Part shown: piece after piece, positions 17,740-27,030 of the stretch | Position numbering within the stretch: position 1 is the first letter of the stretch | Layout of the letters: each line of letters opens with the position of its first letter | NCBI RefSeq assembly: GCF_003122385.1 | Contig: NZ_CP029255.1 | Coordinates: 5,518,001 to 5,582,000 of the forward strand | Reading direction: 5' to 3' | DNA from: Flavobacterium crocinum | Lineage (GTDB): Bacteria; Bacteroidota; Bacteroidia; Flavobacteriales; Flavobacteriaceae | Length of the DNA: 64,000 nucleotides | Position numbers and translations under genes: made by a program | The notes under the pieces: generated by a model | The model's input: the letters and a program-made list of their open reading frames with translations, nothing else | What the model was told of the DNA's origin: nothing | Databases searched by the model: none

Positions 17740-18165
17740 ATGAAAACATTTAAATTAGAAAACGAACCTAAAATCAAATCAGGATTTAAAACTCCGGAGC
17801 ATTATTTTGATGATTTTTCGGAGAAAGTTTTACAACAGTTAAATGGAAATGAAAAAGAAGTTAAAGTAATTCCATTTTACAAACGTAAAAAAATACTTTC
17901 TCTGGCTGCCGCTGTAATAATTGGTATGGCTTTAATGATCCCCATTGTAAACAATTACAAAGCAACATCAAATGATCTTGACGAGGCTGCATTAGAAACT
18001 TATTTATCTTATCAGTCTAATTTGACCCAATATGATTTAATTCAAAAATTAGATGACAGCGATATTGAAAAATTAAACAATGACATTACACTTGAAGATG
18101 AAACGATAGAAGACATTTTATCTACAAGTCCAAATATAGAACACTTAATTTCAGAACAATACTAA
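17740..18165 (+). CDS. Putative anti-sigma factor, single-pass membrane protein
   Basis: A 141-residue protein with a soluble N-terminus (1-48), one membrane segment (about 50-70, KILSLAAAVIIGMALMIPIV), and an acidic periplasmic tail. It has no zinc-binding HxxxCxxC of classic anti-sigma domains. Its position between the sigma factor and a Spy/CnrX-like exported protein, and its topology, fit the anti-sigma component of a CnrHYX-type system; this is inference from layout. The N-terminal TPEHYFDDFSEKVLQQL helix could be the sigma-binding part. Confidence 0.7.
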   Translation: MKTFKLENEPKIKSGFKTPEHYFDDFSEKVLQQLNGNEKEVKVIPFYKRKKILSLAAAVIIGMALMIPIVNNYKATSNDLDEAALETYLSYQSNLTQYDLIQKLDDSDIEKLNNDITLEDETIEDILSTSPNIEHLISEQY

Positions 18166-18194
18166 ATTAAACTTAACTCCAACTTAACTTAACA

Positions 18195-18653
18195 ATGAAA
18201 ATAAAAAACATCTTACCTCTCCTGCTCTTTCTGACCAGTTTTTCCTTTTTTGCACAAAATGGAAAAATCGACGAAAAACGTGAAAAAATCAAAGCTTTTA
18301 AAGTTTCATTTTTAACTACAGAGCTAGAATTAACTTCAACAGAAGCCGAAAAATTCTGGCCCGTGTATAATGCTTACGACGACAAACAATTCGATCTAAA
18401 GCATTTAAAAATGAAGACTTATCTGAGAAAATTAAACGATGACAACATCAACAATCTTTCAGAAAAAGATGCTGTAACATTATTATCTCAAATAGAAAGC
18501 ACTGATAAAGAATTGTATGTACTTCGTGAAAAATACATGGCGAGCTTGAAGAAAATATTATCAGCCAAAAAGATACTAAAACTTAAAAAATCGGAAGACG
18601 ATTTTAATCGAAAATTACTTCAGCAATACAGAGACAAAGCTGGAAAAGATTAA
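18195..18653 (+). CDS. Exported Spy/CnrX-like sensor protein
   Basis: A 152-residue exported protein (signal peptide cut near FFAQ) of helical, charged composition. The LTSTEAEKFWPVYNAYDDK helix matches the pattern of Spy/CpxP/CnrX family proteins, which in other bacteria sense misfolding or metals in the periplasm and hold an anti-sigma factor. Homologues in Flavobacteriaceae are often labelled sensors of ECF-type sigma factors. It is third in the sigma operon, 29 bases after the anti-sigma candidate, and is closed by a terminator. Confidence 0.75.
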   Translation: MKIKNILPLLLFLTSFSFFAQNGKIDEKREKIKAFKVSFLTTELELTSTEAEKFWPVYNAYDDKQFDLKHLKMKTYLRKLNDDNINNLSEKDAVTLLSQIESTDKELYVLREKYMASLKKILSAKKILKLKKSEDDFNRKLLQQYRDKAGKD

Positions 18654-18675
18654 GCACAATTAAGAAACAACAGCG

Positions 18676-18730
18676 ATAAGAACCCTATATAATAATACTT
18701 ACTTTATTATTTAGGGTTCTTATTTTTTTA
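18676..18730. terminator. Bidirectional terminator after the sigma operon
   Basis: A 12-bp stem (ATAAGAACCCTA / TAGGGTTCTTAT) followed by T-run, with an inner AT-rich extension. It also touches the end of the convergent minus-strand gene at 18728. Confidence 0.85.
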
Positions 18731-19789
18731 TTTAAAATTCAGTCGAACTACTTTATTATGTCCGGCAGCAATTGCTGTATTCCTATTTACAAAACGAATT
18801 GTAAAAAGCTTATTATCTGTAGATAACTGCATCCAGTTTTCACCACCGTTTTGAGAATATTGAATTCCCTCAGAACCAACACAAATAATTTCTCTTCCGT
18901 TTCCTCCCGGAACATATTGCACACAAGAAGCATATCCAAAGCCCATATTCTGACCAATTAATTCCCAGGTTTTTCCACCATCTTTAGTAAAAGCTTTATT
19001 GTCATTTTTTTTATTTGGAAGCTCATAATCACCTCCTGCTATAAATCCTTGTTTAGAATCGTAAAAATCAGCTGTAAAAATTCCTGTCATTTCTTTTCCC
19101 TGAACGATTGGAGTTTCCACCACTTTCCATGTTTTTGCTTTATCGGGAGAATAAAAAACACGCGCTTTTTTTCCGCCGGAAACCAACCATGTATCATTTC
19201 CTTTGATAACAATATTAGTATTACTAGCAGCAAAAGCAGCTTCGCCTGTTGAATTAGTAGGTAATTTATCTGATAATAATTTTGTCCAGGTTTCTCCGCC
19301 GTCACGAGTTACAATGACAGAAAAAGTATCTTCAGTAGGATCGCCAATTGCAATCCCTTCCTTATCATTCCAAAATTGCATACTGTCGTAAAAAACTTTC
19401 GGATTTACTTCTTTGTATACTAATTTAACTTTATTGTCTTTTTTTGAAACCGAATAAAGTAATGCAGGATTTGCTACACTGAGCAAAAAAACATCTTTAG
19501 AAGTCTGTGCGATACTTCTAAATTCTAAATTTAACGTATCACGATAAATGTGCTCTTCAAATTTTTCTTTTTTAGTCAAATCATAATAACCAAAACGGGA
19601 ATTATCAGCACCGTACCAAATTTTATTTTTGTCTATTAAAATTGCCCTTATACTAATTCTATCTTTAAATAAAGTATCTACAGTCATTGATGTAAAACCG
19701 CTGTTATAAGCAACTTGAGTTTTATAATTAAATGTTCCAAAAGACATCAATAAAATAAAAATACCACAAAATAAAACGAGTTTTTTCAT
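18728..19789 (-). CDS. Exported BNR-repeat / YCF48-like propeller protein
   Basis: A 353-residue exported protein (signal peptide in the first 20 residues) carrying several BNR/Asp-box repeats: VTRDGGETWTKL, YSPDKAKTWKVV, FTKDGGKTWELI and YSQNGGENWMQL. These occur in sialidase-like and photosystem-II assembly (YCF48)-like beta-propellers. No catalytic residues of a sialidase are obvious, so a binding or scaffolding role is likely. Bacterial homologues are often labelled oxidoreductases without evidence. It is monocistronic and convergent with the sigma operon. Confidence 0.8.
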   Translation of the reverse strand: MKKLVLFCGIFILLMSFGTFNYKTQVAYNSGFTSMTVDTLFKDRISIRAILIDKNKIWYGADNSRFGYYDLTKKEKFEEHIYRDTLNLEFRSIAQTSKDVFLLSVANPALLYSVSKKDNKVKLVYKEVNPKVFYDSMQFWNDKEGIAIGDPTEDTFSVIVTRDGGETWTKLLSDKLPTNSTGEAAFAASNTNIVIKGNDTWLVSGGKKARVFYSPDKAKTWKVVETPIVQGKEMTGIFTADFYDSKQGFIAGGDYELPNKKNDNKAFTKDGGKTWELIGQNMGFGYASCVQYVPGGNGREIICVGSEGIQYSQNGGENWMQLSTDNKLFTIRFVNRNTAIAAGHNKVVRLNFK

Positions 19790-20028
19790 AAGAAATTAAA
19801 ATTTGGTTAACGCTAAAATACGATTATTTATAACATCTCAAATAGGTTTAGTTTATTTTCAAAAAATATTAATCACAGCACTTTCTTCAATTGATCAAAA
19901 TAAAAAAACAGGAAATAAAACATAAAAAACTAATAACCTTACAGTTACACCCACAAAGCCTGGTAAATAAATTTGTGGCACAGTAATTGGATATTACCAA
20001 GTATAAAACAATTTAATATGATTTAGTC

Positions 20029-21363
20029 ATGAAAACGAAATTACTTATAATAGCGATCTCAGCATTAGTTTTTGGTTCTTGTGCCGCACAAAGCCAAACT
20101 ACAGTTTACGCAAAAAATTCAGATATAAGCGATAATTTAGATTTAAGAGCCGTTGCATCTATGTTTGGAGAATCTGCAAATCTTCAGGATTTTGAAAGAA
20201 GATTAAACGATCCAAAATATCAAATATCAAACCTTGACCTTAATGGCGATGACGAAGTAGATTACCTTCGTGTAATTGAAAGTGTAGAAGATAGAACTCA
20301 CGTGGTAATCATTCAAGCCGTTTTAGACCGTGATGTTTACCAAGACGTTGCAACTATTGATGTTGAGAGAGATAATTACAACAAAGTAAGTGTTCAGATT
20401 GTAGGTAACTCTTATTTATATGGAGCTAACTATATTTACGAGCCCGTTTACAGTGTCGCTCCCGTAATTTATACTTCTTTCTGGGTTACCAATTACAGAC
20501 CTTATTATTCAACATGGTATTGGGGTTACTATCCAACATATTATGCAGCATGGAGACCTTATCCTGTCTACAGATACAGAAACAATGTAAATATTTGTAT
20601 CAATGTTCACAATAGTTATAACTATGTAAATGTGAGAAGAAGTTACAGAGCTCCTGTTATTTACGAAACAAGACGTACTTACGGATACGAAAGAATGAGA
20701 CCAAACTACAGCTTTGCAGAAAGACATTCTAACGTAAGCAACAGATACGATTTGGATCAAAGACGTATAACAACGAGAGAGGCAAACAGAAACAGCTATA
20801 ACACTAACAGAGGAAACACAGCAAGACCTATTTCTTCTGACAATAGAACTTCTAACAGAAATTATGCAGAGAATAGAAATACAACAGGCAGAACTTCTGT
20901 AGACAGAAATAACGGGACATACAACTCTACCAACAGAACTGTTAATAGAAATACGGAAGGAACTGTAAACAGGGATTATTCAAACAGAGGAAACAATTCT
21001 GCCAGAGTTGAAAATACTCCGAGAACAGAATCAAGAAATAACAATACAGGAGTTTATTCAAGAGGGAATTCAGAAAACAGAGCAAGTGCTAATCGTGAAA
21101 TGTCAACTCAAAGATCAGAGAATTCAAGAAACTATTCTCAAAACAGAGTTAACAACACAGCCTCTGCACCAGTTCAAAGAGCTGAAGCACCAAGAAGCAA
21201 TTCTGAAAACAGATCGAATTCTAACAGAGAATATTCTGCAAGACCTGCACAAAGCCAACAACGTTCAGAAGCTCCAAGAGTAAGCCAGGAATCAAGAGGC
21301 GGAGGACAACCTCAAAGAGAAAGTGGCTCAAACTCCAGAGATGGAGGCGGAAGAAGAGGCTAA
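20029..21363 (+). CDS. Lipoprotein with EF-hand-like loop and long Asn/Ser/Arg-rich tail
   Basis: A 444-residue lipoprotein (lipobox FGSC, Cys18). Residues 30-120 are folded and include LNGDDEVDYL, a dockerin/EF-hand-like Asp-rich loop. A Tyr/Trp-rich stretch (130-175, e.g. YWGYYPTYY) follows. The C-terminal half, about 230-444, is a low-complexity region dominated by Asn, Arg and Ser (NRNYAENRN, TSNRNYAE, and an RGGG/DGGGRRG end) with net positive charge. This tail is likely disordered and could bind nucleic acid or acidic polysaccharides outside the cell. Function unknown. It is monocistronic, with a terminator after it. Confidence 0.8.
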   Translation: MKTKLLIIAISALVFGSCAAQSQTTVYAKNSDISDNLDLRAVASMFGESANLQDFERRLNDPKYQISNLDLNGDDEVDYLRVIESVEDRTHVVIIQAVLDRDVYQDVATIDVERDNYNKVSVQIVGNSYLYGANYIYEPVYSVAPVIYTSFWVTNYRPYYSTWYWGYYPTYYAAWRPYPVYRYRNNVNICINVHNSYNYVNVRRSYRAPVIYETRRTYGYERMRPNYSFAERHSNVSNRYDLDQRRITTREANRNSYNTNRGNTARPISSDNRTSNRNYAENRNTTGRTSVDRNNGTYNSTNRTVNRNTEGTVNRDYSNRGNNSARVENTPRTESRNNNTGVYSRGNSENRASANREMSTQRSENSRNYSQNRVNNTASAPVQRAEAPRSNSENRSNSNREYSARPAQSQQRSEAPRVSQESRGGGQPQRESGSNSRDGGGRRG

Positions 21364-21392
21364 GAATATTTCAATTTACACTTAAATTTAGA

Positions 21393-21421
21393 AGCACAAT
21401 TTTACGATTGTGCTTTTTTTT
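21393..21421 (+). terminator. Terminator after Asn/Arg-rich lipoprotein
   Basis: An 8-bp stem (AGCACAAT / ATTGTGCT) with a six-base loop and a long T-run. Confidence 0.88.
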
Positions 21422-21494
21422 ATCTTTTTAATTATAATAGCTGCTAATTTGTTTTAAAACAGTAAATTTGCAACCGTCTTTTATAAAAATATAC

Positions 21495-23474
21495 ATGAGC
21501 GCATCGCATAAAAACTTACATAGTAAGTTGTCTATTGGGGGTTTATTGATTACTTTAGGGATTATTTATGGAGATATTGGTACTTCTCCATTGTACGTAA
21601 TGAAGGCTATTTTGGGCGATCACACGATTAATGCCGATATTGTTTTAGGAGGTATTTCTTGTGTATTTTGGACGCTAACATTACAAACTACAATTAAATA
21701 TGTACTTATTACTTTAAGTGCAGACAATCATGGTGAAGGAGGAATTTTCGCACTTTATGCATTAGTCAAGAAAACAAAAATTCAATGGCTCATTGTTCCT
21801 GCGATAATTGGAGGAAGTGCCCTGCTTGCAGACGGAATTATAACACCACCAATCTCAATATCATCTGCAGTTGAAGGAATTAGAGCATTTTATCCTACAA
21901 TGCAAACCCAAACAATTGTTTACATTGTAATTACAATTCTATTCATCTTATTTACAATTCAGCAATTTGGAACTAAACTAGTTGGTAAATTCTTTGCCCC
22001 AATGATGTTGATCTGGTTTGCTATGCTTGGAACTTTAGGAACAATTCAGGTATTGAATTATCCGGAAGTAATTAAAGCAATTAATCCATACTACGCTTAC
22101 CATTTATTATCTATCCATCCTGACGGTTTCTTTGTTCTTGGTTTTGTATTCTTATGTACAACCGGAGCAGAAGCTTTATACTCTGATATGGGACACTGCG
22201 GTAGAAAAAACATCAGAATCAGCTGGATTTTTGTAAAAACAACATTAGTTTTAAACTACTTTGGACAAGCAGCTTACTTAATTCATCATGAAGGAAGTAC
22301 GTTACAGCAATTAGGTGGTGAAAATGGAAATCCGTTTTACTTAATTATGCCACATTGGTTTTTACCATTTGGAATTGTAGTGGCAACTTTAGCTGCCGTA
22401 ATTGCGTCTCAGGCACTTATCAGTGGTTCATTTACTTTGATTAATGAGGCAATGCGTCTGAATTTCTGGCCAAAAGTAAAAATTAAATATCCGACAGAAG
22501 TAAAAGGTCAATTATACATTCCATCAATTAACTGGTTATTGTTTTTTGGTTGTGTTGGAATTGTTTTACACTTCGAAAAATCAGGAAATATGGAACATGC
22601 TTATGGTCTTGCGATTATTCTCTGCATGATTATGACTACCATTTTATTGAATTATTACTTAATCATGAAACGTGTTAAATTGTATTTCATGGTTCCGTTA
22701 ATTACAATTTATCTGTTAATTGAATTCAGTTTCCTTTTTGCTAATATCACCAAGTTTGCAGAAGGTGGTTACGTTACATTGATTATTGCAAGTATGCTGA
22801 TTTCTGTAATGACAATTTGGTATTTAGCTAAGAAAATCAACAAGAACTACACTAAAGTGGTTAAAATTGATGATTACAAACGCGTTTTAGTAGAATTAAG
22901 TCAGGATTTATCTATTCCAAAATATGCTACGCACCTAGTATATATGACTAATGCAAATCGTGTGGATGAATTGGAGGAAAAAGTAATTTATTCGATTCTT
23001 CAAAAGCGCCCAAAAAGAGCTGATATTTACTGGTTTGTTCACGTAAACATCTTAACAGAACCTTATAAAACACAATATAAAGTAACGGAAATTGCCAAAG
23101 ACGATATTTACAGAATTGATTTTAATCTCGGATTTAGAGAACCAACCAAAATCAATTTAATGTTTAGAGAAGTTATCAAAGACATGGTAAAACGAGGCGA
23201 AGTAGATATTACCAGCCGTTACGAATCTTTAAACAAAAACAATATTATTGGAGATTTCAAATTTGTATTATCAGAGAAATTCTTATCCAATGACAATGAT
23301 TTAAGATGGCATGAGAACATCATCATGAACTCTTACTTCTTTATTAAAAAACTGAGTTTGTCTGAAGAAAGAGCTTTTGGTTTAGACAGTAGCTCAGTTA
23401 AAATAGAGAAATTCCCAATGGTGCTTCATGCTCCGGAAAATATTGGATTAACGCGTATTATTTCTAAAGATTAA
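21495..23474 (+). CDS. kup: KUP family potassium transporter
   Basis: A 659-residue transporter with about 12 hydrophobic segments in the first 450 residues and a soluble C-terminal domain. The family motif GIIYGDIGTSPLYV lies near residue 22. It takes up K+ by proton symport, and is likely a housekeeping low-affinity system. The ATG at 21495 (MSASHK) is preferred; the upstream in-frame TTG at 21468 lies inside a TAAATTTG -7-like element (21463-21470), so it cannot be the start if that promoter is used. A short terminator closes the gene. Confidence 0.95.
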   Translation: MSASHKNLHSKLSIGGLLITLGIIYGDIGTSPLYVMKAILGDHTINADIVLGGISCVFWTLTLQTTIKYVLITLSADNHGEGGIFALYALVKKTKIQWLIVPAIIGGSALLADGIITPPISISSAVEGIRAFYPTMQTQTIVYIVITILFILFTIQQFGTKLVGKFFAPMMLIWFAMLGTLGTIQVLNYPEVIKAINPYYAYHLLSIHPDGFFVLGFVFLCTTGAEALYSDMGHCGRKNIRISWIFVKTTLVLNYFGQAAYLIHHEGSTLQQLGGENGNPFYLIMPHWFLPFGIVVATLAAVIASQALISGSFTLINEAMRLNFWPKVKIKYPTEVKGQLYIPSINWLLFFGCVGIVLHFEKSGNMEHAYGLAIILCMIMTTILLNYYLIMKRVKLYFMVPLITIYLLIEFSFLFANITKFAEGGYVTLIIASMLISVMTIWYLAKKINKNYTKVVKIDDYKRVLVELSQDLSIPKYATHLVYMTNANRVDELEEKVIYSILQKRPKRADIYWFVHVNILTEPYKTQYKVTEIAKDDIYRIDFNLGFREPTKINLMFREVIKDMVKRGEVDITSRYESLNKNNIIGDFKFVLSEKFLSNDNDLRWHENIIMNSYFFIKKLSLSEERAFGLDSSSVKIEKFPMVLHAPENIGLTRIISKD

Positions 23475-23491
23475 AGCTTAACAATAATTTC

Positions 23492-23526
23492 AAAAAACAC
23501 TCTTAAATAGAGTGTTTTTTCTTTTA
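23492..23526 (+). terminator. Terminator after kup
   Basis: A 12-bp stem (AAAAAACACTCT / AGAGTGTTTTTT) with a five-base loop, ending in a T-run. Confidence 0.9.
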
Positions 23527-23607
23527 ATAAGAATCAGAAATAAGATTCAGTATTAAAAATTTAACTTTCAATCAATTAATAGTACCTTTGCACTTCAAAT
23601 AAATAAA

Positions 23608-24822
23608 ATGAGATTACACAGAAATTTAGTTTATACGACAATCGATTCTTTGAACGCTATTTTCAACGAAGGAGAATATGCGGACAAAGTGGTAGCCAGA
23701 GCATTAAAAAAAGATAAACGCTGGGGAAGTTCTGACCGAAAATTTGTTGCTGAAACCATATACGAAATTGTTCGATGGAAACGATTATACGCCGAAATCG
23801 CTGAAGTAAAAGAACCTTACGACAGAGATAATTTATGGAGAATGTTTGCCGTTTGGGCAGTTCTTCGCGGTTACCCAATTCCGGATTGGAGACAACTGGA
23901 AGGAACTCCTGAAAGAAAAATCAAAGGACGTTTTGACGAATTATCTAAAACCAGAGCCGTAAAAGAATCTATTCCAGACTGGATGGATGAATTAGGAGTA
24001 AAAGAATTAGGCGAAAAAGTATGGTCAAAAGAAATTGCGGCGCAGAATCAACCTGCAAAAGTGATTCTTAGAACCAATACTTTAAAAGGAACTAAAGAAA
24101 GTCTTCGAAATACGCTAATGGATTTAAATATTGAAACAGAATATTTAAAAGACCAGCCGGAAGCTCTTGTCTTAAAAGAAAGAGCTAATGTATTTTTAAC
24201 TGATGCTTTTAAACAAGGTTTATTTGAAGTTCAGGACGCAAACTCACAATTAGTTGCAGGATTTCTGGATGTTAAACCAGGAATGCGTGTGGTAGATACG
24301 TGTGCAGGTGCTGGCGGAAAAACGTTGCACATGGCTTCTTTAATGGAAAATAAAGGACAATTGATCGCAATGGATTTGTACGAAAGTAAATTAAAGCAGT
24401 TAAAACTAAGAGCTAAAAGAAACGGTGCTTTCAATATTGAATATCGTATTATTGACAGCACTAAAGTCATAAAAAAATTACATGAAAAAGCAGATCGTGT
24501 TTTAATTGACGCACCTTGCAGCGGATTAGGAGTTTTAAAAAGAAATCCGGATTCGAAATGGAAATTACAACCTGAATTTATCGATAACATCCGTAAAGTT
24601 CAGAGCGAAGTTTTAGAAAGCTATTCTAAAATTGTAAAACCAGGTGGAAAATTGGTTTACGCAACTTGTTCTGTTTTACCATCAGAAAATCAGGAACAGG
24701 TTGAAAAATTCTTAAAAACAGAAATCGGACAACAATTTACTTTTATTGAAGACCGTAAAATGCTGGCTTCTGAATCTGGCTTTGACGGATTCTATATGGC
24801 TTTACTGGAACGTAAAAAATAA
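23608..24822 (+). CDS. RNA m5C methyltransferase, RsmB/NOP family
   Basis: A 404-residue SAM-dependent cytosine-C5 methyltransferase. The first 60-70 residues look like the NusB-type RNA-binding domain found in RsmB. The methyltransferase part has DTCAGAGGKTLHMAS (motif I), DAPCSGLGVLKRNPD (motif IV with the catalytic Cys) and YATCSVLPSENQEQV (motif VI with the second Cys). It probably modifies 16S rRNA or a tRNA; which base is not decided by the sequence. A -7-like TACCTTTG lies at 23583-23590. It is convergent with menE across a heptamer-type inverted repeat. Confidence 0.9.
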   Translation: MRLHRNLVYTTIDSLNAIFNEGEYADKVVARALKKDKRWGSSDRKFVAETIYEIVRWKRLYAEIAEVKEPYDRDNLWRMFAVWAVLRGYPIPDWRQLEGTPERKIKGRFDELSKTRAVKESIPDWMDELGVKELGEKVWSKEIAAQNQPAKVILRTNTLKGTKESLRNTLMDLNIETEYLKDQPEALVLKERANVFLTDAFKQGLFEVQDANSQLVAGFLDVKPGMRVVDTCAGAGGKTLHMASLMENKGQLIAMDLYESKLKQLKLRAKRNGAFNIEYRIIDSTKVIKKLHEKADRVLIDAPCSGLGVLKRNPDSKWKLQPEFIDNIRKVQSEVLESYSKIVKPGGKLVYATCSVLPSENQEQVEKFLKTEIGQQFTFIEDRKMLASESGFDGFYMALLERKK

Positions 24823-24828
24823 ATTCCA

Positions 24829-24933
24829 ATTTTTTGAAATTCCAAATTCCAATTTGTTTTAGAATAACTCAATATCAAAAAATCCAAATTCCAATTTTAA
24901 ACTTGGAATTTGGATTTTTTTATTTTTGGAATT
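24829..24933. repeat. Heptamer inverted repeat, family B (also acts as terminator)
   Basis: ATTCCAA heptamers (e.g. AAATTCCAAATTCCAA) face an inverted TTGGAATTTGGATTTTTT. The main hairpin is an 18-bp perfect stem at 24877-24894 and 24903-24920 with an eight-base loop and a T-run, so it can end transcription from the RNA methyltransferase gene and, read backwards, from menE. Similar elements occur at about 29994-30170 and 62300-62403. Confidence 0.85.
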
Positions 24934-25977
24934 TTACTCTTGCAGAGTGGGTTTACGAAGCAATTTTCCGTTTTCATTTTCTTTAAATTTAGAAACAAAA
25001 ACTATTTCTTTTGGTTTCTCATATTTTCCTAAAACATCAAAAAAATCGGGAGCAAATTCTTGTTTTTCTCCTTCAATAACCAAAACTAGTTTTTCTCCTA
25101 AGGTAGTATCCGGAAGTCCTGTAACAAAAAATCTATTGTTTATTTTCCCGATCAATTTAGCTTCAATTTGTTCCGGAATCAGCTTCACTCCTCCACTATT
25201 AATTACATTATCGATTCTGCCTAAAAAGATAAACTGCTGATCATTTAGTAATTCAACCAAATCATTCGTCACAATTGGTTCATCAGAAATGGTTGAAACA
25301 TGAATAACCAGACAGTGACGATCATCCTGAGAAATTTTTACATTTGGTAAAATTGAAAAAACAGAATCTCCTAAACGTTTAGCTGCTACATGCGTTATCG
25401 TTTCGGTCATTCCGTAAGTTTCGTAGATTTCTGTTTTGAGCGGTAAAAGCTTTTCTTCCAGAGAAGAATCCAATTTTGCTCCGCCAATAATAAGTTTACG
25501 AACATTTGAAAGTTCATCAATTGAATTTTGAACCTGAAGCGGCACCATCGCAACAAAATCATAAACAGTAGAATTTAATGCCAATGGATGCAAACTTGGT
25601 GAAACCACGTCTAATTCTAATCCTAAAATCAAACTTCTCACCAGCATCATTTTTCCGGCAATAAATTGTGTTGGAAGACATAATAAAGCTTTATCACCAG
25701 GTTTTAAATCAAAAAAATCACCTGTTGCCAAAGCAGACTGAATCATAGCCTGTTTTTCTAAACGAACCAGTTTAGGAAGCCCTGTGGTTCCCGAAGTGGT
25801 CATTTCGATATAATCCTTTTTATCAAACCAGTCCAGAAAGAACTCTCCTATTGACTGTTCATAGGAATCACCTTCTTTTATATAACTGTATGCTATCTGA
25901 CATAAATCTTTTGCATTTAAATGATAGCCGTTTAGTTTGAAATAATTATGAACTTTATGTTGTGTTAAATTTTGCAT
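24934..25977 (-). CDS. menE: o-Succinylbenzoate-CoA ligase-like adenylating enzyme
   Basis: A 347-residue ANL-superfamily enzyme, short for the family (typical MenE is about 450-490) but of the compact Bacteroidota form. The AMP-binding P-loop TTSGTTGLPKLV lies near residue 58, ETYGMTETI near 190, and the C-terminal domain carries GRIDNVINSGGVKLIPEQIE and the terminal catalytic Lys in GKLLRKP. It activates o-succinylbenzoate to its CoA ester in menaquinone synthesis. It is six bases from the CPBP protease gene and is cotranscribed with it. No other men genes are in the window, so the assignment rests on family shape. Confidence 0.78.
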   Translation of the reverse strand: MQNLTQHKVHNYFKLNGYHLNAKDLCQIAYSYIKEGDSYEQSIGEFFLDWFDKKDYIEMTTSGTTGLPKLVRLEKQAMIQSALATGDFFDLKPGDKALLCLPTQFIAGKMMLVRSLILGLELDVVSPSLHPLALNSTVYDFVAMVPLQVQNSIDELSNVRKLIIGGAKLDSSLEEKLLPLKTEIYETYGMTETITHVAAKRLGDSVFSILPNVKISQDDRHCLVIHVSTISDEPIVTNDLVELLNDQQFIFLGRIDNVINSGGVKLIPEQIEAKLIGKINNRFFVTGLPDTTLGEKLVLVIEGEKQEFAPDFFDVLGKYEKPKEIVFVSKFKENENGKLLRKPTLQE

Positions 25978-25983
25978 ATTTTA

Positions 25984-26913
25984 CTATTTTACTTCGACAT
26001 CTTGAATATCTCCCGTTAATCTTTCTTTCCAGTTGGTCCAACCGTATTTTTTACTAAAGATAAAAAGTAAAATAGGATAAATCACCACAACCGGCAAAAT
26101 AACATCAATTCCTGCTGAAGGTTCTGAAAGATCTTTAAATATGGAATGTGTTTGAAAAACCGACCAATCAGAGGTTACTAATAAAGCTCCAACCAGATTA
26201 TTGGCTGCATGAAATCCGAGTGCCAGCTCCATTCCTTCATCCATTAAGGTAATTACTCCTAAGAATAAACCTGTCCCTATATAATAAATCATGATAATGT
26301 TCCCCATCTTAACCACTTCCGGATTAGCCCAGTGCATCGAGCCAAAAATAACCGAAGTCATCAAAAGCGGGAACCACCTGTTTCTTGCTAAATTCGCAAA
26401 TCCCTGCATTAAATATCCTCTAAAAACATACTCTTCGGTACTGGTCTGAATTGGAATTAAAATAGATCCTAAGACAACTAAAATCAAGAAAGGGACTAAT
26501 TTAAAATTCAGAACAAAATTTTCCGGAGATTTCAGATACACAAATAAAAAACTCAAAAGAGAAAAGAAAGCCCACAATAAGAAAGAGAAACTAACTCTTT
26601 TCCAGTCTATTTTTGATTTTGATGTAGTAACAGACAATAAAGTCTGATGATGAATATATTTAACGACAAAATAAATACCGGCAAAAGCAAAAATAAAGGA
26701 AATCATCACCAGAAAAAGTGTAGTGTTAGATTCGAACATTTTCATGATACCTTCATTAGTAGTTGGAAATGTTTTGTTTTCAGTCATTGTCTTATAAAAC
26801 ACCGCTGCTGTAATAGGAATTTGCCCAACAAAAGAAGCTGCAATAATAAAAACAGAACCTAAAAGATATTTCCAAAACTTATTCTCAGGTTTAATTCCTT
26901 GCTCTAAAAACAT
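25984..26913 (-). CDS. CPBP (CAAX-like) intramembrane glutamic endopeptidase
   Basis: A 309-residue membrane protein with about 7-8 hydrophobic helices. It has the catalytic motifs of the CPBP/Abi family: STEEYVFRGYL (EExxxR), FGSMHWANPE (FxxxH) and GFHAANNLVGA (HxxxN). The family includes Rce1 CAAX proteases and bacteriocin self-immunity proteins; this member's substrate is unknown. It overlaps in operon structure with menE (six-base gap), so a link to the quinone pathway or a shared transcript is possible, but that is not a known pairing. Confidence 0.85.
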   Translation of the reverse strand: MFLEQGIKPENKFWKYLLGSVFIIAASFVGQIPITAAVFYKTMTENKTFPTTNEGIMKMFESNTTLFLVMISFIFAFAGIYFVVKYIHHQTLLSVTTSKSKIDWKRVSFSFLLWAFFSLLSFLFVYLKSPENFVLNFKLVPFLILVVLGSILIPIQTSTEEYVFRGYLMQGFANLARNRWFPLLMTSVIFGSMHWANPEVVKMGNIIMIYYIGTGLFLGVITLMDEGMELALGFHAANNLVGALLVTSDWSVFQTHSIFKDLSEPSAGIDVILPVVVIYPILLFIFSKKYGWTNWKERLTGDIQDVEVK

Positions 26914-27030
26914 AAATCTTAAATTTTAAAAAATGAGAATTCAAATTCGATAAGTTAATCTTACATTTGATATTGCTAAAATACCTCTTTTTTATTTATA
27001 CGAATATTTGAACCCATTAAATATAACAAA

